This document shows positions 42,323 to 49,375 of a stretch of DNA of 64,000 nt, piece by piece; within the stretch, counting starts at the first letter, position 1, and each line of letters opens with the position of its first letter. Location of the stretch: NCBI RefSeq assembly GCF_022763345.1, contig NZ_JALEGS010000073.1, forward strand, positions 21,704 to 85,703, read 5' to 3'. The notes beneath the pieces are model-generated. The model did not search any database and had not been told where the DNA came from. It saw only the letters and a list, made by a program, of their open reading frames with translations. The position numbers and the translations under genes were made by a program. The stretch comes from Phaeodactylibacter sp. Lineage in GTDB: Bacteria > Bacteroidota > Bacteroidia > Chitinophagales > Saprospiraceae.

Positions 42323-43507
42323 TCAGAAACTCCATTTCAAGCGAAAAAACACGGCCTGAAGCGGGCTCCTGTACCCTTCTGCCTCCTGATCGAAGGCCAG
42401 CTGCCCGATTAAGTCGAGGTCCCAATTGGCTCGTATGGAATACGTCAGGGTGGGATTGAGGAAAAGGGCATGGGCTTGCACCGGGCTGTAGATAATTGCA
42501 GCACCGGCATTTAATAGAGGCGTTACCGGGTAGGTGGCTTGCGCAAAAAGGGCATGCCGGTAGGGGTACAAATTGCGGGCCGAAAGCTCAAAGGCAAAAA
42601 GACCGGTGATGCTGTTTCGAATGCCGCCTTCACTGTTGTACAGGTAGCCCAGGCTTCCATACAAAGAGTTCGAAAAGGAGTAATCCAGCCCCAGGGTAGC
42701 GGCAAAAGCCGGATCGTCATCCGAATCCTCCACCGGCAAAAAGTAGGTAAATTCTCCTTTTAGCCCGGCATCGCCCAGGTTGCCGGCCCAACCACCGCCC
42801 AATGCCCAGTCGCCCCGGGTGTAACCTGCCAGCACCTGGAAATCGTAAGACCATTTGTTAAACCGCCAAAGCCCGGCCATCGTCGCTTCATCAATATCAT
42901 CAAACATGCTAACGGCCAACTCCACACTCGATGCGAAGCCGGTATAGTACTTCACCCGAAGAGCATCGCTGCCGGGCCGCTCTTCATAGTCGAAGTCGGT
43001 AAAGGCAAAGGCATTAAAAATATCGTTGGGGTTCCAAACCGTACTGATGCCCCAGTTGATGCGCTGCCGCCCCAGGCGTACTTCCAGCTTGTCGTTGACG
43101 TACTCCAGGTACAGGCGGTCCAGCATGGTATGCATCACCCAGGCCCGCTCGTTGAAGATGACGTGGGACAGGTCGAAGTAGTCATTGTTAACATCGTCTA
43201 CCTGATCGCCGTAGCCGGGACTGGCCTGCACAAAGCTGCCGTAGAAAATCCGGGTCCGCAGGTCAGCCCGCACCGTCCAGTTATCATCTGGGTACCAACG
43301 AAAGTTGAGGCGATTGTGGATGAGGTTGTCCTGAAAGAAAGTATCTACCAGCTTGCCCTGCGACAAATCCGGATAGGCGTCATTAAAAAACAGCAGGGTC
43401 TGCATATTTTTCAGGTAGCCGTTGACGGTCCAGTTGCGGGGCTCGTCCTGTGCCTGCAGTTGGGCCAGGCTCATGCCAAGCACCATCAGTAGCAGTATAC
43501 GTTTCAT
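42323..43507 (-). CDS. outer-membrane barrel protein of a LolCDE-like transport operon
   Basis: A 394-residue exported barrel with signal peptide (LLLMVLGMSLAQLQAQ). The chain shows alternating strands and a DUF1302-like pattern (VNGYLKNMQTLLFFNDAYPDL, NRLNFRWYPDDNWTVRADLRTRIFYG, DRLYLEYVNDKLEVRLGRQRINWGISTVWNPNDIFNAF) ending in FFRLKWSF. RLGRQRINWG...WNPNDIFN is the hallmark motif of DUF1302-type outer-membrane proteins, which often occur with lipid or hydrophobic-compound export systems. It is the last gene of the six-gene operon, 18 bp after the ATPase gene. Function is inferred to be the outer-membrane exit or entry pore of that system. Confidence 0.72.
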   Translation of the reverse strand: MKRILLLMVLGMSLAQLQAQDEPRNWTVNGYLKNMQTLLFFNDAYPDLSQGKLVDTFFQDNLIHNRLNFRWYPDDNWTVRADLRTRIFYGSFVQASPGYGDQVDDVNNDYFDLSHVIFNERAWVMHTMLDRLYLEYVNDKLEVRLGRQRINWGISTVWNPNDIFNAFAFTDFDYEERPGSDALRVKYYTGFASSVELAVSMFDDIDEATMAGLWRFNKWSYDFQVLAGYTRGDWALGGGWAGNLGDAGLKGEFTYFLPVEDSDDDPAFAATLGLDYSFSNSLYGSLGYLYNSEGGIRNSITGLFAFELSARNLYPYRHALFAQATYPVTPLLNAGAAIIYSPVQAHALFLNPTLTYSIRANWDLDLIGQLAFDQEAEGYRSPLQAVFFRLKWSF

Positions 43508-43525
43508 GGTATAAGCAGTTTTCGG

Positions 43526-44209
43526 TTACCGGCGCAAATCTTCATCCACCTTTCCATCCACCAGTGTGACCACCCGCCGGGCCCGATCGATGACCCGCTG
43601 ATCGTGGGTAGAGAAGACAAAGGTGACGCCTTCTTCCTGATTCAGGCGCGCCATGATATCCAGCAGGTTGGCCGTTGACTCAGAATCGAGGTTAGCCGTA
43701 GGCTCATCGGCGAGGATAAAGGTGGGCTTGGGCGCTAATGCCCTGGCCACAGCCACCCGCTGCTGCTGCCCGCCGGAGAGCTCGGCTGGGCGTTTGTGCA
43801 CTTTGTCCTCCAGCCCTACCGCTTTCAGGAGCTCATCGGCGCGGGCGTGGCGCTCTGCTTTGGAGCGGTTTTGCAGCAGCATCACAAACTCTACATTCTC
43901 CCGTGCGGTCAACACCGGGATGAGGTTGTAAGCCTGAAAGACGAAGCCAATATGCTCCTTACGGAAGTCGATCAGGGCATTGTCCGACATTTGGGAGATA
44001 TCCTCTCCTCCTACCTCCACGTATCCGGCAGTGGGGCGGTCCAGCCCGCCGATGATGTTCAGCAAAGTGGTTTTGCCGGATCCCGAAGGCCCAACAATAG
44101 CCGTAAATTCGCCGGCTTCGATTTCAAGGTCGACGCCTTTGAGGGCTTTAACCGGTATTTTATCAGGGTTGTAGACTTTTTCAACGCCTTTGGTGGTGAT
44201 GACAGCCAT
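43526..44209 (-). CDS. LolD/MacB-type ABC transporter ATPase
   Basis: A 227-residue ABC ATPase of the FtsE/LolD/MacB class. Walker A is GPSGSGKTT (near 40), Q-loop FQAYNLIPVLTARENVEF, signature LSGGQQQRVAVARAL (near 145), Walker B FILADEPTANLD, and H-loop FSTHDQ. It uses ATP to drive the two FtsX-type permeases that precede it. The start at 44209 (MAVITTKG) fits the family; the frame is open to 44248. It is co-transcribed with the permeases (19-bp gap) and followed by an outer-membrane barrel gene. Confidence 0.95.
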   Translation of the reverse strand: MAVITTKGVEKVYNPDKIPVKALKGVDLEIEAGEFTAIVGPSGSGKTTLLNIIGGLDRPTAGYVEVGGEDISQMSDNALIDFRKEHIGFVFQAYNLIPVLTARENVEFVMLLQNRSKAERHARADELLKAVGLEDKVHKRPAELSGGQQQRVAVARALAPKPTFILADEPTANLDSESTANLLDIMARLNQEEGVTFVFSTHDQRVIDRARRVVTLVDGKVDEDLRR

Positions 44210-44228
44210 GTTTTTTATTGTTTTTTTG

Positions 44229-45467
44229 TTAAAAGCTATGCAGGGCATCTACAGGCTTGAGGCGGATGGCCTTCAGTGCCGGATAGATGGCTGCCAGTAT
44301 AGCCGTTAGGAAAACGCCAATGGCCATTTGGGTATATACGCCGGGCTCTACATCGAAATAGATGACTTGCGACAAGCCGTAGCTCGCCATGCCCTCGCTG
44401 TAGGCCGACATATCGATGCCGTTTTCCCGTACATAATTAATGGTCAGGTACCCCAGCAGAAGCCCGATCGGAGTCGCTACGATACCTAATAATATTGTTT
44501 CAAGCACGATCATGGAAAATACCCGTAGCTTGTTCATGCCAATGGCCATAAGCATGCCGAGTTCCTTAATGCGTTCCAGTACCGCCATCAGCATAGTGTT
44601 GATAATGCCGAAGACCAGTGCCAGCAGAATGACCACCAGGTAGATCATAGAGACATTCTGGATTTGCGATTCGTATAGTTCCAGGTCGGGGGAAACTTCC
44701 CGGTAGGTTTTGACTTCCTGCCCGGGCAGTGCCGTTTCCAGTAATGCGGCCACTGTATCCACCTGATTGACATCATTCAGCAGCAGAGCGGCTTCGTAGA
44801 CCAGATCGGACTGTACGGTAGTGGTATCCGCCTGTGCAATGATCAGGCGGTTCAGGTCCTCGCGCTCCACAAAAACGGTGCCGCCATCAAAGGGCGTATT
44901 GCCCGTATCAAAAATACCTACTACCCGGAATGCCGCGGCGGTGATTTCCCGGTCGAGCCCCTGAAAGGTCAGCACCATTTTGGAGCGCAGCTTGAGGTTA
45001 AGCTTTTCAGCCAGTTCCTGCCCGATTAACACGGCATTGCCGCGCATTTCCGGGAAAAACTCGCCCTCCACCAGTTTCTCTTCTATGGCGCTTACCGCCG
45101 CTTCCTGCCCCGGCTCCACGCCTTTCACCATCACGCCCCTTGCCCCCTGACTGGAGGAGGCCATGCCGCTGACCACTGTGCGCATGCTGTAGGCCTGCAG
45201 CTGTGGCAGTGCTTCCAGTTGGGTGCTTAATTCAGATGCGGGAGGCAGTTGCTTTTGCAGGTCGTACTCTTCGGTGAAGCCTGGTGCGTGGATTTGCAGG
45301 TGCCCCACGCTGTTTTCTATGGCGCTGTTGACGTAGCTTTTCATCATACCGGTGGCAAAACCGGTGAGCGAAAGTGCCGCCCAGATGCCCAATGCAATTG
45401 CGGAAATGACGACCCAGCTCCTTGTAGGGCTCCGCCAGACGTTCCGCCATGCCATTATTGGTATCAT
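44229..45467 (-). CDS. FtsX-like ABC transporter permease (LolC/E-like), second copy
   Basis: A 412-residue inner-membrane permease. An N-terminal membrane helix (about 20-45) is followed by a large periplasmic domain (45-270) and three C-terminal membrane segments (near 275-300, 325-345, 375-395), the FtsX/LolC/LolE arrangement. The MAWRNVWRSPTRSWVV start is typical of this family. It pairs with the permease at 45486-46700 to form a hetero-dimer as in LolCDE. Downstream are the ATPase and outer-membrane barrel genes. The permease is likely to move a lipoprotein or lipid out of the inner membrane. Confidence 0.9.
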   Translation of the reverse strand: MIPIMAWRNVWRSPTRSWVVISAIALGIWAALSLTGFATGMMKSYVNSAIENSVGHLQIHAPGFTEEYDLQKQLPPASELSTQLEALPQLQAYSMRTVVSGMASSSQGARGVMVKGVEPGQEAAVSAIEEKLVEGEFFPEMRGNAVLIGQELAEKLNLKLRSKMVLTFQGLDREITAAAFRVVGIFDTGNTPFDGGTVFVEREDLNRLIIAQADTTTVQSDLVYEAALLLNDVNQVDTVAALLETALPGQEVKTYREVSPDLELYESQIQNVSMIYLVVILLALVFGIINTMLMAVLERIKELGMLMAIGMNKLRVFSMIVLETILLGIVATPIGLLLGYLTINYVRENGIDMSAYSEGMASYGLSQVIYFDVEPGVYTQMAIGVFLTAILAAIYPALKAIRLKPVDALHSF

Positions 45468-45485
45468 ACGTTTGTTGTTTTTTGA

Positions 45486-46700
45486 TTAACCCCGCATGGC
45501 CTGCACCGGCTGCAGCTTGCGGATTTTGAAAATGGGGTACAGTGCCAGCACGGCTGTAAGGATAAAGACGTACAGCGCCTGAGTCATAAAAATCTGCATA
45601 TCAAAGGTGGCCGGAAAAATGGGCTCAAAGCCAAACTTCTCCAGTGAGCTCGCCATTTCCCCACCAAAACGGATGGGGTTGACCTTGAAGTAATACACAA
45701 TAGGCATGCTCAGCAGAATGCCGGATAAAGCGCCAAGTACACCAAGCAGGATGACTTCTATCCACACCGAGAGCGCCAGCTGCCAGCGCTGCAGGCCTAT
45801 GGAAATCAGCACGCCAAACTCATATTCCCGCTCCTTGCTCATCATCAGGATCGTACCGAATATGCCGAAAGCGATGATCATGTAGAGGATGAAGTAGACG
45901 ATGACGTTGCCGGCAGTATCGAGCTCGCGGGCCTGCACCAGGTCAGGCAGCAATTCCTCCCAGTCCATCACTTCATAGGCGCTCGTGTCCAGCTGCGTAC
46001 GTAGAGCAGCTACTACGGGTTTGATATCTTCCTGCCCGCCCAGTTTCAGAGCCAGAGAAGTAGCCAAACCGGGCGCACCGTAGAAGTATTGGGCGGCAGG
46101 CAAGGGCAGGTAAACCATTTGCTTGTTAAGGTCAGGGGAGCCGAATTTCGCAATGCCTTTGATCGGGTACTTCCCGGCAGCATTCACCCCGCGGTAGCCC
46201 TGACTGATCAGGACCAGGGTGTCGCCGAGCGCCAGCCCTAGTTTATCCGCTACCCCGCTGGCTACCAGTACGGCCTCATCGCTTTCTGTAAGGTATTCCC
46301 CCTCTACCAGGCGGTTTTCCAAATCGGTCATCTTGTTTTCCACATCGGGCAGAATACCTGCTACCAGAACACCAGAGGTCGTTTCCCCGGCTGCAGCCAG
46401 GGCAAAGGATTCCAGGCGGGGCAGTACCGCTTCCACGCCCTCCACCGCACCAACCTGCTCCAGAGAATCAGCCAGAGGGAAAGCCTTATCAATCGATTGT
46501 TCCTCCCAGTACCCATCCTGATGGACCTGCACGTAGCCGAAGTAGTAGTTGACAACGTTGTTGATCATATTGTCCCAGGCGCCCCGCTGCAGGGAATCCA
46601 TAAAGGAAGCGAACAGCACCGCAAACAGGATGGATGCGGCCGTGATAAAGGTGCGCCTGCGGTTGCGCCAAATGTTGCGCCAGGCCATTTTGAATAGCAT
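45486..46700 (-). CDS. FtsX-like ABC transporter permease (LolC/E-like), first copy
   Basis: A 404-residue permease with the same layout as its neighbour: N-terminal membrane helix (MAWRNIWRNRRRTFITAASILFAVLFASFM), a periplasmic domain (45-260) and three membrane segments near 265-290, 315-340 and 370-390. The two permeases differ in sequence, as LolC and LolE do. It lies 8 bp after the LolA-like gene, so carrier and permease are co-expressed. No membrane-fusion or outer-membrane TolC component is present, which argues against a MacAB-type drug pump. Confidence 0.9.
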   Translation of the reverse strand: MLFKMAWRNIWRNRRRTFITAASILFAVLFASFMDSLQRGAWDNMINNVVNYYFGYVQVHQDGYWEEQSIDKAFPLADSLEQVGAVEGVEAVLPRLESFALAAAGETTSGVLVAGILPDVENKMTDLENRLVEGEYLTESDEAVLVASGVADKLGLALGDTLVLISQGYRGVNAAGKYPIKGIAKFGSPDLNKQMVYLPLPAAQYFYGAPGLATSLALKLGGQEDIKPVVAALRTQLDTSAYEVMDWEELLPDLVQARELDTAGNVIVYFILYMIIAFGIFGTILMMSKEREYEFGVLISIGLQRWQLALSVWIEVILLGVLGALSGILLSMPIVYYFKVNPIRFGGEMASSLEKFGFEPIFPATFDMQIFMTQALYVFILTAVLALYPIFKIRKLQPVQAMRG

Positions 46701-46708
46701 AATCGATG

Positions 46709-47464
46709 TTATTTAACGCGCTTCATATTCTGTATGGAGAAAAATGAAGGCTGAATGGGTTCGTTGAAATCGAGGCTGAGGTACTCAAGGCGGGTTTTGT
46801 GCCCTTCTTCATCGGCAGGCACCACTTCCAGCACGGAAGGGATGACCCGGCCGTCCATCTCCCTCACCTGCTTACCGTAGATAGTCTGCACGAGGTAGCC
46901 ATCCTCATCGTAAAATTCGCTTTTCAACTGCAAGTACTCGTCTTTGCTGATCCAGATGATAATCTCGCCCCATACGACCGGTGCATCCGGCTTTGGGGTC
47001 ATTTTGATCTTATAGCAGTTCCGGCCCTCCAGTGTCTCCGTGCCCAGCAGTTCGTGCTCATAGTCGGTGACGATGCTGGACTCCCTGACCAGGTCATCGT
47101 TGGTAAAATCGGAGCCCATCCAGGACTGCATCATCATGGAAGGCGGCATCTTAATCGTCCGGTCGATGGTTGGTTGCCAGTTCCAGATTTCCTTTTCGCG
47201 CTTTAGGAATGCGGTGCCTTTGTCGCGGGCAGGGGCGGTCACCAAAGTCAGAGAATACTCGGTGCCTTTGGCCCAGCTCTTGAGCGTCATTTCCCGTTCC
47301 CAGGTGGGCCGGATGATGGTCATTTTGATGGTTGCGATGTTAGACTCCCCCCGCATCTTTTCGTCGGCTTTTTGGATGATCTCCTTTGCGGTAGGGTCAT
47401 TTTCTGCCATCATTATACCGTTGATAAATGGCACAAGGAATAGCAGCAGCAGTATGCGTTTCAT
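46709..47464 (-). CDS. LolA-like outer-membrane lipoprotein-sorting family carrier
   Basis: A 251-residue periplasmic protein with signal peptide (LLLLFLVPFINGIMMA). The mature chain has the LolA-like (outer membrane lipoprotein-sorting, PF17131-type) pattern: ADEKMRGESNIATIKMTIIRPTWEREMTLKSW, DKGTAFLKREKEIWNWQPTIDRTIKMPPSMMMQSWMGSDFTNDDLVRESSI, and YKIKMTPKPDAPVVWGEIIIWI. The LolA fold carries lipids or lipoproteins across the periplasm. Its place between the TetR gene and two LolC/E-type permeases indicates it accepts cargo from them and delivers it to the outer-membrane barrel. The cargo is unknown. Confidence 0.85.
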   Translation of the reverse strand: MKRILLLLFLVPFINGIMMAENDPTAKEIIQKADEKMRGESNIATIKMTIIRPTWEREMTLKSWAKGTEYSLTLVTAPARDKGTAFLKREKEIWNWQPTIDRTIKMPPSMMMQSWMGSDFTNDDLVRESSIVTDYEHELLGTETLEGRNCYKIKMTPKPDAPVVWGEIIIWISKDEYLQLKSEFYDEDGYLVQTIYGKQVREMDGRVIPSVLEVVPADEEGHKTRLEYLSLDFNEPIQPSFFSIQNMKRVK

Positions 47465-47494
47465 ATGGTTGTGTTTTTATTTTTTCTCCGTCAT

Positions 47495-48079
47495 TTATGG
47501 TTTGAGGTACCGTTTGAGCACCATTTCTTTCATTTGTTCGATTGGATAGCCCTCCGGCATTTGCACAAACTGAAGGGAAATCCCGTCCATAACTGCACTG
47601 TAATACATGGCTTCTTCCTGAGGGTTAGGTACGCCCAATTGGGCAAATACCGCAATGACTTTCGCCATGGCCGTGCCTTGTTTTTCCAGAAGCTGTGGCA
47701 TAATCCCCTCCAGGATGTCGGGTTGAAAAGCCAGTGCGGTCAGCAACCGCCAGAATGCAGGGTCCTGTTGCAACAGCGCCAACGTGCCTTCCGTGAAAGC
47801 CCGGAGTTGTTCCTGTGGGCTGTCGTTTTGAGCCAGCGCCTGTTCCAGCAAGGCCTCCCCGACTTCCACCGCGTGCAGGATGATGAAGTGCAGCAACGCT
47901 TCCTTGCTTTCAAAGTAGTTGTACAGCAGGCCTTTTGAAACGCCTGCCGCCCGGGCAATCTGTGCAATGGAGGTGCTATGGAAACCTTGCTTTCCAAAGA
48001 GCTGTAAAGCTGCATTTGCGATTTTCTCCATGCTTTCGTGCCGCATGGCTTCAAACTGTTTTTTACTGCGTGGCGACAT
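47495..48079 (-). CDS. TetR-family transcriptional regulator
   Basis: A 194-residue regulator. The N-terminal HTH (ANAALQLFGKQGFHSTSIAQIARAAGVSKGLLYNYFESKEALLHF) is typical of TetR/AcrR proteins; the C-terminal part is helical and ligand-binding. It is the first gene of the transport operon, 30 bp before the LolA-like gene, and a palindromic site is found 46-65 nt upstream. It probably represses its own operon and is released by a ligand related to the cargo. Confidence 0.93.
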   Translation of the reverse strand: MSPRSKKQFEAMRHESMEKIANAALQLFGKQGFHSTSIAQIARAAGVSKGLLYNYFESKEALLHFIILHAVEVGEALLEQALAQNDSPQEQLRAFTEGTLALLQQDPAFWRLLTALAFQPDILEGIMPQLLEKQGTAMAKVIAVFAQLGVPNPQEEAMYYSAVMDGISLQFVQMPEGYPIEQMKEMVLKRYLKP

Positions 48080-48124
48080 AAATTCAGATTACATTTTTCT
48101 ACTAACCCGAGGGCCAAATAATTA

Positions 48125-48144
48125 TTGACCAACCGTTCAGTCAA
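48125..48144. promoter_or_regulatory. possible TetR operator upstream of the transport operon
   Basis: ttgaccaaccgttcagtcaa has matching outer arms TTGAC/GTCAA and an ACCGTT core that is close to a palindrome, the form of many TetR-family operators. It lies 46-65 nt upstream of the tetR start. Confidence 0.45.
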
Positions 48145-48327
48145 AAGTATTTTAAAATGGAGTAGTCTCCAAGAATCCACGGCCAAAGTCCTTTTTTATC
48201 CGACCAACAGCCCGATCCTTTCGATTAAACAAAGGGCGTAGGAAGCGCAATACTCCTACCTCTTGTCAAAGCCGTGCAAGTTTTGAGCTTATGACAGATA
48301 TATGTGGCATTTTACGGACGCAGTGCT

Positions 48328-48335
48328 TAGCTTTG
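48328..48335 (+). promoter_or_regulatory. -7 promoter element of metF
   Basis: tagctttg matches TAnnTTTG exactly and lies 24 nt before the metF start codon. A -33 TTG at consensus spacing is not evident. The 280-bp gap 48080-48359 otherwise holds only this element and the TetR-site candidate. Confidence 0.5.
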
Positions 48336-48359
48336 CCGTGTTTTTACTGAAAACCAAGC

Positions 48360-49316
48360 ATGAAAGTCACAGAATACTTCGAGAAAGCCAACGGGCAAAC
48401 CCTGATTTCCTTTGAGGTGCTCCCCCCACTCAAGGGTGGCAGCATGCAGGCCATTTTTGATACCCTCGACCCCCTCATGGAATTCAAGCCTCCATTCATT
48501 GATGTCACGTACCACCGGGAGGAGTTCATTTACAAGATGCGTTCCAGCGGGTACTACGAAAAGACGGCTATCCGGAAGCGCCCGGGCACGGTGGGCATCT
48601 GTGCAGCGATCATGCACCGCTATGGTGTAGATGCTGTGCCTCACCTGATCTGCGGAGGATTCACTAAAGAAGATACGGAGAACGCCCTGATTGATCTCAA
48701 CTTCCTCAATATCAACAACGTTCTGGCCCTGCGCGGCGATGCCCGGAAATTTGATGGGAAATTCGTTGCGGAGGAGCACGGCCACGCTTACGCCATTGAC
48801 CTGGTTAAGCAAATCGCCGAAATGAACGAGGGCAAGTACCTCGATTCCAATATTGAAAAAGGCGCAAAGTCCGACTTTTGCATCGGCATTGCCGGCTATC
48901 CGGAAAAGCACTTCGAAGCGCCCAATATGGACGCGGACATGGAGTTTACTAAGGCTAAGATCGAAGCTGGGGCTGACTACATCGTAACGCAAATGTTTTT
49001 TGATAATCAGAAATACTTTGACTACGTCGACAAATGCCGCGCCAACGGTATTAACGTCCCTATTGTGCCGGGCCTTAAACCGATGACCAAGAAGTATCAG
49101 CTCAACGCCCTGCCCCGCATTTTCCATATCGACCTGCCCGACGACCTCGTCAGGGGCATACGGGATGCCAAAGATGCCGAAGCCCGCCGTCAGGTAGGCA
49201 TTGAGTGGTGCATTCAGCAGTCTAAAGAATTAAAAGCGGCCGGTGCCCCCTGCCTGCACTATTACACTATGGGCGACTCGAAAACCATACAACAGATTGC
49301 AGAAGCGGTATATTAA
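48360..49316 (+). CDS. metF: methylenetetrahydrofolate reductase
   Basis: A 318-residue flavoprotein that reduces 5,10-methylene-THF to 5-methyl-THF for methionine synthesis. The TIM-barrel motifs are visible: ISFEVLPPLKGG near 17, PPFIDVTYH, HLICGGFTKEDTENALIDL, NVLALRGDARKF, SDFCIGIAGYPEKHFEAPNMDADMEFTKAKIEAGADYIVTQMFFDNQKYFDYVDKCR and PIVPGLKPMTKKYQL. All family regions are present and the length is normal. It stands alone on the plus strand with a -7 element just upstream. No riboswitch was recognised. Confidence 0.95.
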   Translation: MKVTEYFEKANGQTLISFEVLPPLKGGSMQAIFDTLDPLMEFKPPFIDVTYHREEFIYKMRSSGYYEKTAIRKRPGTVGICAAIMHRYGVDAVPHLICGGFTKEDTENALIDLNFLNINNVLALRGDARKFDGKFVAEEHGHAYAIDLVKQIAEMNEGKYLDSNIEKGAKSDFCIGIAGYPEKHFEAPNMDADMEFTKAKIEAGADYIVTQMFFDNQKYFDYVDKCRANGINVPIVPGLKPMTKKYQLNALPRIFHIDLPDDLVRGIRDAKDAEARRQVGIEWCIQQSKELKAAGAPCLHYYTMGDSKTIQQIAEAVY

Positions 49317-49339
49317 CCGCAGGGAAAGCAAAAAATCAG

Positions 49340-49347
49340 TAGTTTTG
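49340..49347 (+). promoter_or_regulatory. -7 promoter element of the M14 carboxypeptidase gene
   Basis: tagttttg matches TAnnTTTG exactly and lies 29 nt before the ATG at 49376, between metF and the peptidase gene. Confidence 0.45.
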
Positions 49348-49375
49348 CGGGCTAATATTGAAAATCCAATCCTGC

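Noticed and set aside
42323..48079. The ABC operon as a MacAB-TolC-type drug pump
   Set aside because: No MacA-like membrane-fusion protein and no TolC-like outer-membrane factor is encoded, while a LolA-like carrier is.
48080..48359. SAM or cobalamin riboswitch before metF
   Set aside because: No conserved riboswitch core was recognised, and the -7 element lies only 24 nt before the start codon, leaving too short a leader.
48327..49127. 266-residue minus-strand open frame opposite metF
   Set aside because: metF is unmistakable on the plus strand. The antisense frame shows no domain, start context or motif of its own.
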